64,000 nucleotides of DNA, taken from the NCBI RefSeq assembly GCF_013426895.1, contig NZ_AP023175.1:992001-1056000 (forward strand), read 5' to 3'. Made by a program: the position numbers and the translations under genes. Of this stretch, positions 37,486 through 46,090 are shown piece after piece (positions within the stretch are counted from its first letter, which is position 1; every line of letters starts with the position of its first letter). Under the pieces are notes generated by a model, which was given only the letters and a program-made list of their open reading frames with translations, ran no database searches and was not told the DNA's origin. The stretch comes from Paraburkholderia largidicola (GTDB taxonomy: Bacteria; Pseudomonadota; Gammaproteobacteria; Burkholderiales; Burkholderiaceae).

Positions 37486-37686
37486 GTGTGTCTCCAGGAG
37501 TTCGTGGCAGGCGGGTCACGCGTGTCGTGCCGCGCAGCGCCGCCTCGCATCAGGCAATTTTTCTGAGCCGGACTCAGCCGGCTGGTCGGCCGCGCAGCCT
37601 GCGTAGATCGTCATTCATTCGACATGTGCGGCTGCGCGGCAGCACAGAGCGCATTTCACTCCAGATTTACGTAAGCGTCAATTGAT

Positions 37687-37709
37687 ATTTTTGAGTATCA
37701 CTCAAAAAT
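37687..37709. promoter_or_regulatory. Perfect 10-3-10 palindrome, candidate operator for the liu TetR regulator
   Basis: ATTTTTGAGT (37687-37696) and ACTCAAAAAT (37700-37709) flank ATC. This AT-rich palindrome stands out in GC-rich DNA and is centred in the 310-bp gap between divergent liuA and the TetR gene (starts at 37485 and 37796). It is a natural site for the TetR protein to control both. The rest of 37486-37795 shows no gene. Confidence 0.75.
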
Positions 37710-37795
37710 CGTGAAGTACACGCTGAATGGCCTGCCAGCGTGATAGTATCGGCCGCAACGGAGCCTTTCCGCTCCAAAATCTGAACTGGACTCAT

Positions 37796-38590
37796 ATGAT
37801 GGGCGTAGCAAGGGCCGAGGTATCGGGATCGCGCCGCCAGCCGGCGGGGCGCAAGTCGCAGCAACGCGTGAAGGAGATTCTTCAGGCGGGCCGCGACGTC
37901 TTCTCCGAAAAGGGCTACGAACGCGCGACCACCGCCGAAATCGCGCAACGGCTCGGCATTTCCGAAGCCACGGTGTTCAGCTACTTTCGCGGCAAGCGCG
38001 AGCTGTGCGCGCGCGTGATCGGCGACTGGTACGACGAGATCATCGAAGCCATCGAGTCGGGTCTGCCGCGCGACGGCAGCATCCGCCAGCAGTTCGCGTT
38101 CATCGTGCGCACGCATTTGCGGCTGATGCTGGTCAACGGCACGGGGCTGTGCGCGCTCGTGCTGTCGGAAGGTCGCACGCGTCAGCACGAACTCAGCGAA
38201 GAACTGACCGGGCTGCAACGGCGCTATACCGCGCCGCTGATGCGCGTGCTGTCGCAGGGACAGCAGACGGGCCAGATCCGTTCGGACGTGCCGCTGCGCC
38301 TGCTGCGCTCGCTCGTGTTCGGCCCGATGGAACACGTGCTGTGGGATGCGACGCTCGGCAATCGCCGCACCGATATCGACGCCACGGCGGACCGCCTGAT
38401 CGACGTGCTGTGGTCCGCGTTGCAGCCGCCCGACGCGTCGCTCAGCGCGCTCGTGCAGTTCCGCCAGGAAGTGGGCGAAGCGGCGCGCCGCCTGGCCGAG
38501 GCGGAAGCCGCGCATCAGCAGAATGCGAAGCAGGCGTCGCCCGAACGCGGCGAGCGCATCGGGCGTATCAATTCGGGCGAAGACGCGTAA
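37796..38590 (+). CDS. TetR-family regulator of the liu operon
   Basis: The 264-residue protein has an N-terminal TetR helix-turn-helix (ILQAGRDVFSEKGYERATTA, EIAQRLGISEATVFSYFRGK). The ligand domain spans about residues 70-215, and a long Gln/Ala/Glu-rich tail follows. Two consecutive ATGs occur at 37796 and 37799. It is divergent from liuA with the palindrome between them. TetR-type LiuQ proteins are described as regulators of leucine-degradation genes in betaproteobacteria, so it may be LiuQ. The ligand is probably an acyl-CoA intermediate; this is inference. Confidence 0.85.
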   Translation: MMGVARAEVSGSRRQPAGRKSQQRVKEILQAGRDVFSEKGYERATTAEIAQRLGISEATVFSYFRGKRELCARVIGDWYDEIIEAIESGLPRDGSIRQQFAFIVRTHLRLMLVNGTGLCALVLSEGRTRQHELSEELTGLQRRYTAPLMRVLSQGQQTGQIRSDVPLRLLRSLVFGPMEHVLWDATLGNRRTDIDATADRLIDVLWSALQPPDASLSALVQFRQEVGEAARRLAEAEAAHQQNAKQASPERGERIGRINSGEDA

Positions 38591-38676
38591 GCCCGCGCGT
38601 CGCATCAAGCGCCCGGCCGGGTGCGCAACTTGCTGACGATATCGATGCCAGCAACGAAGCCCAAGGAGGCCCGGCC

Positions 38677-38832
38677 ATGTCAACCACGCCCAACGAAGGC
38701 GACAATCCGATCCGCCCCGATCAGTCCGATGTCGTGCAGACGGATCTGCCCGACATCGGTCCGTCGCAGGATCCGGACGCACCGCCGCTCGATCCCGACG
38801 TCAATCCCGATTACGAGGACGACAAGCCCTAG
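38677..38832 (+). CDS. Small acidic Pro/Asp-rich hypothetical protein (51 aa)
   Basis: A 51-residue product (MSTTPNEGDNPIRPDQSDVV, QTDLPDIGPSQDPDAPPLDP, ending DDKP) preceded by an excellent AAGGAGG. It is highly acidic, probably disordered, with no membrane segment. Such short Asp/Pro-rich proteins are common and unnamed in this group. It precedes the PRC-barrel gene in the same direction by 50 bp. Confidence 0.65.
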   Translation: MSTTPNEGDNPIRPDQSDVVQTDLPDIGPSQDPDAPPLDPDVNPDYEDDKP

Positions 38833-38882
38833 AACAGGTGCCGTTCGTCGACAACATCGAATGCCAGGGAGGGAGGATCATC

Positions 38883-39284
38883 GTGCAACACCTATTCAAC
38901 AGAACATGCCAGATGGGCGTCGCGAGCCTGCTCGTCGCGCTCATCTCGACTTCAGCGCTCGCGCAAGGCGCGCCGCAATCCGTCACCGAGCGCCGCACGG
39001 AAGTCTTGCAGACGGGCAGCGGCTTTCGCGCATCGAAGCTCGCGGGAACCAGCGTGTATAACCGCGACAAGGACAAGATCGGCACCATCGACGATCTGAT
39101 CCTCTCGCCGTCCGATCACAGCGCGTTCGCGATTCTGTCGGTGGGCGGCTTTCTCGGCATGGGCAAGCACTACGTCGCCGTGCCGTTCAGCGATCTGCAG
39201 ATCACCGCCAAGCAGGTGACGATGCCGGAGGCGACCAAGACGTCGCTCGAAGCGCTGCCCGAGTTCAAGTACGCGCCGGACTGA
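38883..39284 (+). CDS. Exported PRC-barrel domain protein
   Basis: The 133-residue product starts at GTG 38883 after GGGAGG, giving a signal peptide (MQHLFNRTCQMGVASLLVAL, ISTSALAQG). The PRC-barrel follows: RASKLAGTSVYNRDKDKIGT, IDDLILSP, FAILSVGGFLGMGKHYVAVP. These periplasmic PRC proteins are widespread and of unclear function, often stress-related. An upstream in-frame ATG at 38838 would destroy the signal peptide position. Confidence 0.83.
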   Translation: MQHLFNRTCQMGVASLLVALISTSALAQGAPQSVTERRTEVLQTGSGFRASKLAGTSVYNRDKDKIGTIDDLILSPSDHSAFAILSVGGFLGMGKHYVAVPFSDLQITAKQVTMPEATKTSLEALPEFKYAPD

Positions 39285-39297
39285 CATAGCAACCTTT

Positions 39298-39327
39298 GGC
39301 CGCTTCGCATGCCGATGTGAAGCGGCC
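39298..39327. terminator. Hairpin between convergent PRC-barrel and LysR genes
   Basis: GGCCGCTTCGCAT (39298-39310) pairs with ATGTGAAGCGGCC (39315-39327) with one G-T wobble and a 4-base loop. It lies 14 bp after the PRC stop and 5 bp before the LysR stop, so it can serve both strands. Confidence 0.65.
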
Positions 39328-39331
39328 GCCT

Positions 39332-40237
39332 TCATTCGTCGATCAGCGCGGGAATCTCGGCGACGAGCGCATCGATTGCGCAACGCACCTTCGACGCCAT
39401 ATAGCGCGTTTGCGGCCACACGACGTTGATCTCCAGCGGCGGCAAACTGCAACGCCCTTTGACCAGCGCGAGTTCGCCCGACTTCACATAGCGCGCGAGC
39501 AGCCATGACGGCAGGCGCGCAAGTCCATAGCCCGCGATCGCGGCCGCGGCGATCGCCTGCACATCGTCCATGCTCAGATACGGGTTGATGTTGACGCGCT
39601 TTGGCCGGCCTTCGTCGTCCTGGAAATCCCATGGTGCAAGCGCCCCGCCCCGCGCATACACGATGCCGTCGCGCCCGTGCATAGCATCGAGCGATGCGGG
39701 CATGCCGTGCCGCGCAAGATACGACGGCGCCGCGCCGACGCAGATGTACTGCACGCCGAGGCGCCGTGCGGCGAGACTCGTGCTGTCGCGCAACTCGCCG
39801 ATCCGCACGGCGAGATCGAAGCCTTCTTCGACGAGATCGACCATGCGGTCGCTGAACGACATGTCGATCTGCAGCTTCGGATGCCGGCGCGCCAGATTCA
39901 TCAGCACGGGCGCGACGCACAACTGGCCGAACGCGAGCGGCAAGCTCACGCGCAGCCGGCCGCGCGGCGCGCGCCGTCCGCCTTCGAGTTCCGCCTCGGC
40001 GGCTTCCAGTTCGCCGAGCGCGCGCACGCACCGCTCGTAGTACGCCTGGCCGTCTTCCGTGAGGCTTTGACTGCGCGTCGTCCGATGGATCAGACGCACG
40101 CCGAGCCGCGTCTCCAGGCGCGCAATCACCTTGCCGACGGCCGACCGCGTCAGGTTCAGCCGTTCGGCCGCCAGCGCAAAACTGCCTGCCTCGACGACCT
40201 GCACGAAAGTCGCCACGCCATCCAGCCGGTCAGTCAT
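39332..40237 (-). CDS. LysR-family regulator divergent from an MFS exporter
   Basis: The 301-residue regulator has the helix-turn-helix LDGVATFVQVVEAGSFALAA, ERLNLTRSAVGKVIARLETR. It has the typical CrgA-type effector domain with RLRVSLPLAFGQLCVAPVLM and FDLAVRIGELRDSTSLAARR. This is a large subgroup often linked to neighbouring oxidoreductases or efflux pumps. It probably controls the divergent transporter gene at 40350. The palindrome at 40292-40312 lies between them. Confidence 0.9.
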   Translation of the reverse strand: MTDRLDGVATFVQVVEAGSFALAAERLNLTRSAVGKVIARLETRLGVRLIHRTTRSQSLTEDGQAYYERCVRALGELEAAEAELEGGRRAPRGRLRVSLPLAFGQLCVAPVLMNLARRHPKLQIDMSFSDRMVDLVEEGFDLAVRIGELRDSTSLAARRLGVQYICVGAAPSYLARHGMPASLDAMHGRDGIVYARGGALAPWDFQDDEGRPKRVNINPYLSMDDVQAIAAAAIAGYGLARLPSWLLARYVKSGELALVKGRCSLPPLEINVVWPQTRYMASKVRCAIDALVAEIPALIDE

Positions 40238-40291
40238 CGCGCCGCCCGATTGGTTCCTCTATGGCCACATTCATGGGAATTCACCTCGTCA

Positions 40292-40312
40292 ATCGGGACC
40301 AATGTTCCCGAT
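40292..40312. promoter_or_regulatory. Inverted repeat in the LysR/MFS divergent promoter
   Basis: ATCGGGA (40292-40298) and TCCCGAT (40306-40312) are separated by CCAATGT. LysR sites are often T-N11-A dyads of this size. It sits 55 bp upstream of the LysR start and 38 bp before the MFS start, consistent with an operator for both. Confidence 0.6.
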
Positions 40313-40349
40313 ATATTAGCCGTTCATTCATAGCAACGGGGTTCCCGTC

Positions 40350-41888
40350 ATGCAGCCTCTTCATCCGCGCAGGAACACGCTTGCGCTGCTCGCCGCCTGC
40401 CTTTCATCGTTGATGTTCGGTCTCGAGATTTCCAGCGTCCCCGCCATCCTGCCGACGCTCGAACATCTGCTGCGCGGCGACTTCAAGGACATGCAGTGGG
40501 TCATGAACGCGTACACGATTGCTTGCACGACCGTCCTGATGGCGACGGGCACGCTCGCCGACCGCTTCGGCCGCAAGCGCGTGTTCGTCGTCAGCATTGC
40601 GCTGTTCGGCATCACGTCGCTGCTGTGCGGGCTGGCGTCGAACATGGCCGTGCTGATCGCGGGACGCTTCCTGCAAGGCGCGAGCGGCGGCGCCATGCTG
40701 ATCTGCCAGGTCGCCGTGCTGTCGCACCAGTTCCAGCAGGGACACGAGCGCGTCAAGGCGTTCGCCGCGTGGGGCATCATTTTCGGGATCGGGCTGGGGT
40801 TCGGGCCGATCATCGGCAGCGCGACGGTCGCGTTGACCGGCTGGCAATGGGTGTTTCTCGTGCACGCGCCGCTCGCGCTCGCGACGATCGCGCTCGCTGT
40901 CAGCGGCGTGAGCGAATCGCGTGATCCGCATGCGCAGACGCTCGATATCGCGGGCGTCGTGACCTTGTCGCTCGCCGTGTTCGGCGTCGCTTTCTACATC
41001 ACGCAGGGCGCGGACCTCGGCTTCGCGAGCCTGCCCGCGCTAGGCATCCTCGCCGCCAGCGCGCTGTGCCTGGTCGCGTTCTTCGTCGCCGAAAACATGA
41101 ACGCGCATCCGATGTTCGACTTCTCCGTGTTTCACATCCGCAAGTTCTCGGGCGCGCTGATCGGATCGGCGGCGATGAATTTCAGCTTCTGGCCTTTCAT
41201 GATCTATCTGCCCGTGTACTTTCATAACGCGCTCGGCTATGACGATCTGCATGCGGGGCTCGCGCTGCTCGCCTATACGCTGCCGACGCTGGTCGTGCCG
41301 CCCGTCGCGGAACGTCTCGCGCATCGTTATCAGCCGGGCTTCGTGATTCCCGGCGGGCTGTTCACGATCGGCCTCGGCTTCATGCTGATGCGCATCGGCA
41401 GCGGTGCGGAGCACGCCAGCTGGCTCACGATGCTGCCCGGCTGCGTGATTGCCGGCGTCGGACTCGGCCTGACCAACACGACCGTGACGAATACGACGAC
41501 GGGCGCCGTATCGACGGCACGCGCGGGCATGGCCTCGGGCATCGACATGAGCGCGCGGATGATCGCGCTCGCGATCAACATCGCGTTGATGGGGTTCGTG
41601 CTGGTGGCGGGCGTCGAAGCGTCTCTGTGGCGCGTGTGGCCAGCCGCGCAGGACGCCGCGCAGATTCACGCGGCTGGCGCTGCGATTGCGGCGGGCCACG
41701 TCGTCGCGCTCGACGGCAGGATCGCGCACGATGCGCTCGTGCACGGCTTCGGCTGGGTGATGCTGTATGGCGGCGTCGGCGCGTGGCTGCTTGCGGCGGC
41801 GAGCTTCGTGACGTTCGGCGTGACGAACCCGACCCGTTCGAAGCTGCTAGAGGCACGCGCGACGACATCTGCGCAACGCACGGATTGA
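40350..41888 (+). CDS. MFS efflux transporter, DHA2-like (14 transmembrane segments)
   Basis: The 512-residue protein starts with MFS motif regions GLEISSVPAILPTLEHLL, MQWVMNAYTIACTTVLMATG and TLADRFGRKRVFVVSI. Motif C-like GIGLGFGPIIGS follows. The 14 hydrophobic segments fit drug:H+ antiporters of the DHA2 family. It is probably a multidrug or toxic-compound exporter regulated by the divergent LysR protein. The substrate is unknown. Confidence 0.88.
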   Translation: MQPLHPRRNTLALLAACLSSLMFGLEISSVPAILPTLEHLLRGDFKDMQWVMNAYTIACTTVLMATGTLADRFGRKRVFVVSIALFGITSLLCGLASNMAVLIAGRFLQGASGGAMLICQVAVLSHQFQQGHERVKAFAAWGIIFGIGLGFGPIIGSATVALTGWQWVFLVHAPLALATIALAVSGVSESRDPHAQTLDIAGVVTLSLAVFGVAFYITQGADLGFASLPALGILAASALCLVAFFVAENMNAHPMFDFSVFHIRKFSGALIGSAAMNFSFWPFMIYLPVYFHNALGYDDLHAGLALLAYTLPTLVVPPVAERLAHRYQPGFVIPGGLFTIGLGFMLMRIGSGAEHASWLTMLPGCVIAGVGLGLTNTTVTNTTTGAVSTARAGMASGIDMSARMIALAINIALMGFVLVAGVEASLWRVWPAAQDAAQIHAAGAAIAAGHVVALDGRIAHDALVHGFGWVMLYGGVGAWLLAAASFVTFGVTNPTRSKLLEARATTSAQRTD

Positions 41889-41895
41889 TACAAAA

Positions 41896-41926
41896 AAGCG
41901 TGAGCGCGGATGACGCGCTCACGCTT
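41896..41926. terminator. Bidirectional terminator between the MFS and lipoprotein genes
   Basis: AAGCGTGAGCGCG (41896-41908) pairs with CGCGCTCACGCTT (41914-41926) around GATGA, with A-run and T-run on the two sides. It ends two convergent genes. Confidence 0.85.
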
Positions 41927-41940
41927 TCCTGGCGTGCAGA

Positions 41941-42522
41941 TCAGTAATAAGGATACGGCGCGTAAACGGCGCCCGGCGGGGCATAGTAGTAAGGACGCGG
42001 CGCGTAATAGACAGGTCCCGGCGCATAGTATGCAGGCGGTGTCGCGTACACGGGCGCGGGCGGTTGCGAGATCGTGTTGCCCTTCGACGTCATGCACTGC
42101 GCGTAAGCCGCGTCGTAGCGAGCCTGCAGGCCATAAGCCGAGTACGACGCGCCGTTCGCGCCCGTCGCGCCGCCGACCAGCAAACCGCTCCCCGCACCGA
42201 TCGCCGCGCCGGCGCCCGGATTGCCCGCTGCCGCACCGATCAGCGCGCCGACGGCCGCGCCGCCCAGCGTGCCCACAGCCGCACTGCCGACGGCGTTGTT
42301 GGTGGCCGCCTGCGATGCACCATTCGCGTCCGTGCTGCGGTACGCATAGTCACGACACGCGTAGTCGTCCTGCTGGAACTGCTCGAGCGGCTCGCCCTTG
42401 CGCGGCAGCGCCACCACGCTCGGACCGCTCGGCGGGATGACGGCACAGCCGCCCATTGCGAGCAACACCCCGACGAGGATCGTCGGCATTGCGACCTTTC
42501 TTGTGACCTGAGTCTTGTTCAT
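41941..42522 (-). CDS. Glycine-zipper lipoprotein with Pro/Tyr-rich tail
   Basis: The 193-residue protein from ATG 42522 has a lipobox in TILVGVLLAMGGC. A glycine-zipper segment follows (GTLGGAAVGALIGAAAGNPG, AGAAIGAGSGLLVGGATGA). The C-terminal tail is rich in Tyr, Pro and Ala (YYAPGPVYYAP, PYYYAPPG). The Cys is preceded by a standard signal. It would anchor in the outer or inner membrane; glycine-zipper lipoproteins are common and poorly understood. Residues 1-16 of a longer open frame upstream lack a signal and were excluded. Confidence 0.85.
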   Translation of the reverse strand: MNKTQVTRKVAMPTILVGVLLAMGGCAVIPPSGPSVVALPRKGEPLEQFQQDDYACRDYAYRSTDANGASQAATNNAVGSAAVGTLGGAAVGALIGAAAGNPGAGAAIGAGSGLLVGGATGANGASYSAYGLQARYDAAYAQCMTSKGNTISQPPAPVYATPPAYYAPGPVYYAPRPYYYAPPGAVYAPYPYY

Positions 42523-42693
42523 GTTCGTCGACCTGCCAATGAAAAATGCCAATGTCCAATAGAAGAACAATAGTCCAACAGACTTAGGCGTGAGTTACGA
42601 ATGCGTTACTGGATATTTCTGCACTTTGACCTGGCGCAACGCGCAAAAAGTAAAAAAGGGTCAGCGGAATTCACCTTGAAATCATAGCCTGAT

Positions 42694-42724
42694 ATGTGCA
42701 TCATGCACATATGCATAGTGCACA
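42694..42724. promoter_or_regulatory. Palindromic operator cluster upstream of marR-mfs
   Basis: ATGTGCA (42694-42700) and TGCACAT (42704-42710) form a perfect 7-3-7 palindrome, followed by TATGCATA and GTGCACA. MarR proteins typically bind such 16-20 bp dyads and repress themselves. It ends 16 bp before the MarR start codon. Confidence 0.7.
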
Positions 42725-42739
42725 CATCGAGGTGACGCG

Positions 42740-43273
42740 ATGACACGGCGCATGGAAAACCTGCTTGGCGTGCTCGCCCTTCTGGTGACGGACGAACTGA
42801 ACGCACAACCCAGCATTCCCGCGCTGGCCGGTTCGACTGCGCGCGCGATGCTCAACGCGATCGGCCAGTACCCCGACTCGTCGATCGAACTGCTGCGCGA
42901 AGCCGTGGACCTCTCGCACCCTGCCGCCGTGCGCGCGGTCGCGGGACTCGTCGACGCGGGCCTCGTCGAAAAGAAGGCGGGCAGCGACAAGCGCTCGGTC
43001 GCGCTGGCCCTCACGACTACCGGGCGCCGCGAAGCGAACCGGTTGCGCGCCGCGCGTGGGCGCATGCTCGAACGCATCGTCGCGAGGCTCGATGAAAGCG
43101 AGCGCGACGTGTTCGAAAGTCTGCTCATCAAGATTCTCTGGAACGAAACCCGCGACTCGCCCCACGCGATGCAGTTGTGCCGTTTCTGCGACGACAAGCC
43201 ATGCCTGAAAGCGGGCTGCCCCGTCGAATGCCGCGAGCAGGGACTGCCGATGCCGGAGCGGAGCGCATCGTGA
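42740..43273 (+). CDS. MarR-family regulator with a C-terminal Cys cluster
   Basis: The 177-residue protein has a MarR winged helix (LLREAVDLSHPAAVRAVAGL, VDAGLVEKKAGSDKRSVALA). A C-terminal tail carries five Cys (C147, C150, C155, C160, C164) in the pattern CxxCx4Cx4Cx3C. That cluster could bind a metal or sense redox or electrophilic stress. The start ATG 42740 lies close to the palindromes at 42694-42724, suggesting autorepression. The MFS gene starts inside its stop codon (GTGA), so the two are coupled. It probably controls the exporter. Confidence 0.88.
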   Translation: MTRRMENLLGVLALLVTDELNAQPSIPALAGSTARAMLNAIGQYPDSSIELLREAVDLSHPAAVRAVAGLVDAGLVEKKAGSDKRSVALALTTTGRREANRLRAARGRMLERIVARLDESERDVFESLLIKILWNETRDSPHAMQLCRFCDDKPCLKAGCPVECREQGLPMPERSAS

Positions 43274-44475
43274 ACGCCGCCGATATCAACGCCCCGCCCG
43301 TGCGCTGGCGCGCAGTGGCCGCGCTGACGGCTGTCTCGACGCTCTCGCAGATCGGCCAGTTCGGCATCGGCTTTATGGTCCTGCCCGTGTGGCTCGCGCA
43401 TCAGGGACTCGACGCGCCGCGCGCCGGACTCTTCGCCGCAGCGCAATGGACGGGCATGTTCATCGGACTGCTGTTTGCGCCGCGTCTGATCGAACGCATC
43501 GGATCGAAGCTGACGGTGTCGCTGGGGCTCGCCGCGTCGCTGGTCGCGTATGCATCGTTCGGTGCCCTGGCGTGGCCTGCGTGGATGTTGCCCGGCATGC
43601 TGACGGGACTCGGCATCGGCCTGCGCTGGATCGCCAATGAAACCTGGCTCTACAGTCTCGTGCCCGCCGACAAGAGCGGCAAAGTGGTGGGCGTGCACGA
43701 AACCTTGATTGCATCAGCGGGCGTGCTTGCGCCGGCGCTCGCGGTCTATGGCGGCGTGAGCGGGACATTGGTGTTCGTGTCGGGTTCGCTGCTGACGCTT
43801 GCTGCCGCTGTTCCGTTGTGGCTCACGCGTTCGTCCTCGCCGCAACCCGTCATCGAGGAGCCGCGAGTCACGCATCGCAAGCGCCTCGAACTGGGGCCAA
43901 TTGTTTGCCTCGGACTCGCCACGATTGCCGTCGGCGGCATCGGTGACGGTGCGCTCTACGGACTGTTCCCGCTCTTCGCCGACAGCCGCGGGCTCACGGC
44001 CGCGCAAACCGCGACGATGCTCGCGTGCTTCGGTATCGGCGGCATGGTGCTGCAGTTCCCCGTTGGATGGCTCGCGGATCGCGCCGGTCTCGCGGCAACG
44101 GTGATCGTCTGCGCGCTGGTGAGCACGGCGGCGATCGTCGCGTTTTCTCTCGCGCCGTCTGGTTCACCTGTTTATGTTGGAGCCGCGCTGCTGCTCGGCG
44201 GCATGAACAGCGCGTACATCACGCTCGGCATGTATGCGGCCGCGTGCAGCGACAAGCAGGCCATCACCCGCAATATGCGCGTGCTGTCGCTCGCGTTCAC
44301 CGCATGCTCGATTGCCGGGCCGCTGTTTGCAGGGGCGGCCATGAAAGCCCTCGGCAACGACCTGTTGATGTGGCAACTCGCCATCATGAGCGGCGCGCTC
44401 ATGATCTACACGCTCGGCATGCGTGAAGGGCACCGGCAGGCGCGACAGCGCGCGCCTTCGGCCTCATCCTCGTAA
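43270..44475 (+). CDS. MFS transporter coupled to the Cys-rich MarR
   Basis: The 401-residue MFS protein starts at GTG 43270, overlapping the MarR stop in GTGA, which gives the natural N-terminus MNAADINAPPVRWRAVAALT. Hydrophobic segments fit 12 transmembrane helices (VLPVWLAHQGLDAPRAGLFA, WIANETWLYSLVPADKSGKV). The closest family is the DHA1-like and sugar-efflux-like YcaD/YfkF group. It probably exports the compound sensed by the MarR protein. It converges on puuC, 24 bp apart. Confidence 0.87.
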   Translation: MNAADINAPPVRWRAVAALTAVSTLSQIGQFGIGFMVLPVWLAHQGLDAPRAGLFAAAQWTGMFIGLLFAPRLIERIGSKLTVSLGLAASLVAYASFGALAWPAWMLPGMLTGLGIGLRWIANETWLYSLVPADKSGKVVGVHETLIASAGVLAPALAVYGGVSGTLVFVSGSLLTLAAAVPLWLTRSSSPQPVIEEPRVTHRKRLELGPIVCLGLATIAVGGIGDGALYGLFPLFADSRGLTAAQTATMLACFGIGGMVLQFPVGWLADRAGLAATVIVCALVSTAAIVAFSLAPSGSPVYVGAALLLGGMNSAYITLGMYAAACSDKQAITRNMRVLSLAFTACSIAGPLFAGAAMKALGNDLLMWQLAIMSGALMIYTLGMREGHRQARQRAPSASSS

Positions 44476-44499
44476 CCGGCGACGCGCGCCGCATTCCGC

Positions 44500-45993
44500 T
44501 CAGCGCAAGCGCACCAGCGTCGACTTCAGCTCCGTATACTTTTCGAGCGCATGCAGCGACTTGTCGCGTCCATTGCCCGACTGCTTGTAGCCGCCGAACG
44601 GGAAGTTCATGTCGCCGCCTTCGTCATAGCAGTTGACCCACACGGTGCCCGCGCGCAGACGCCGCGACACTTCATGCGCGGTGGTCAGGTTGGCTGTCCA
44701 CACGGCGGCGGCGAGACCGTAATCGCTGTCGTTGGCGATCTTCACGGCTTCGTCGATCGTATCGAAGGTGATCACCGACAGCACCGGCCCGAAGATCTCT
44801 TCACGCGCGATCTTTGCATCGGGCGTCGACACATCGAAAACCGTCGGTTCGATATAGAAGCCGCCGCTTTCCTGCTGTACGCGCGTGCCGCCGTGCACGA
44901 GCTTCGCTTCGGCGCGCCCTGCTTCGATATAACCGAGCACGCGATCGAGTTGCACCTGATCGACGATCGCGCCCATCGACGTCTTCGGGTCGAGCGGATT
45001 TCCCGGTGCATAGCTGCGCGCCGCCGCGACCAGCTTGTCGAGAAACACGTCCTTGATGTCGCGATGCACGAGCAGACGCGAACCCGCCGTGCACATCTCG
45101 CCCATGTTGTAGAAGATCGCCCCCGCTGCCGTCTTTGCCGCGCGATCCAGGTCCGGGCAATCAGGCAGCACGATGTTCGGCGATTTGCCGCCCAGTTCCA
45201 GCCACACGCGCTTCAGGTTCGATTGCCCCGCGTATTGCATGATGAGCTTGCCGACATTCGTCGAACCCGTGAACGCGAGACAGTCCACATCATGATGCAG
45301 TGCGAGCAGCTTGCCCGGCTCGCCGCCGCCCGGCACCACATTGAACACGCCTGCAGGAATGCCCGCTTCATGTGCGAGTTGCGCAACGCGTATCGCCGTC
45401 AGCGGCGACTTCTCCGAAGGCTTGAGCACGACGCTATTGCCCGCCGCGAGCGCGGGGCCGAATTTCCACGATGCCATCAGGATCGGAAAATTCCACGGCA
45501 CCACGGCAGCGACGACGCCGAGCGGCTCGCGCGTCACAAGACCGACCAGGTGATGATCGGCGGGAACGACTTCGCCGCCCACCTTGTCGATCGCTTCCGC
45601 AAACCATTCGACGCAATACGCCGCGCCCGGTACGTCAACGCTCGTCGTATCGCCGATCGGCTTGCCCGCGTCGAGTGTTTCGAGCAGCGCGAGTTCGTCG
45701 AGATGCTCACGCATCAGCGCCGCCCATTTGAGCAGCTTCGCTTTACGCTGACGCGGATTGAGGCCGGACCATACGCCTTTGTCGAATGCATGCCGCGCGG
45801 CGCGTACGGCTGCATTCACGTCGGCCTCGCCGCAATCGGCGACTTTCACCAGTACCTTGCCGTCGATAGGACTCACGCAATCGAACGTGCGCCCGCTTTC
45901 CGCCGTCCGATACTCGCCGTCGATAAACGCGCGCCCTTCGATTGCGAGCGTCGCTGCCTTTTCCTGCCAGTAAGCCAATGTCGTCTTGTCCAT
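44500..45993 (-). CDS. puuC: Gamma-glutamyl-gamma-aminobutyraldehyde dehydrogenase
   Basis: The 497-residue NAD(P)-dependent aldehyde dehydrogenase has EGRAFIDGEYRTAESGRTFD at the start, WNFPILMASWKFGPALAAGN, FTGSTNVGKLIM, catalytic Glu in WLELGGKSPNIV and Cys in NMGEMCTAGSRLLVHR. Length and context match PuuC, which oxidises gamma-glutamyl-aminobutyraldehyde in putrescine breakdown. It is followed by puuR on the same strand, 97 bp away, and lies near puuD and puuA on the other strand. General aldehyde dehydrogenases look similar, so the exact substrate rests on context. Confidence 0.88.
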   Translation of the reverse strand: MDKTTLAYWQEKAATLAIEGRAFIDGEYRTAESGRTFDCVSPIDGKVLVKVADCGEADVNAAVRAARHAFDKGVWSGLNPRQRKAKLLKWAALMREHLDELALLETLDAGKPIGDTTSVDVPGAAYCVEWFAEAIDKVGGEVVPADHHLVGLVTREPLGVVAAVVPWNFPILMASWKFGPALAAGNSVVLKPSEKSPLTAIRVAQLAHEAGIPAGVFNVVPGGGEPGKLLALHHDVDCLAFTGSTNVGKLIMQYAGQSNLKRVWLELGGKSPNIVLPDCPDLDRAAKTAAGAIFYNMGEMCTAGSRLLVHRDIKDVFLDKLVAAARSYAPGNPLDPKTSMGAIVDQVQLDRVLGYIEAGRAEAKLVHGGTRVQQESGGFYIEPTVFDVSTPDAKIAREEIFGPVLSVITFDTIDEAVKIANDSDYGLAAAVWTANLTTAHEVSRRLRAGTVWVNCYDEGGDMNFPFGGYKQSGNGRDKSLHALEKYTELKSTLVRLR

Positions 45994-46090
45994 CAGGATG
46001 CCTCAATGTTATGCGTCCAGCGCAGCGCATCCGGCATGCGCGATGCGATGCTGCGCGAAACGCGTTGACGCGAAGCGGCGTGCGAAAAAA

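Noticed and set aside
37667..38782. Minus 371-aa ORF
   Set aside because: Antisense of the TetR gene. The TetR reading has a recognised helix-turn-helix and fits the divergent liu arrangement.
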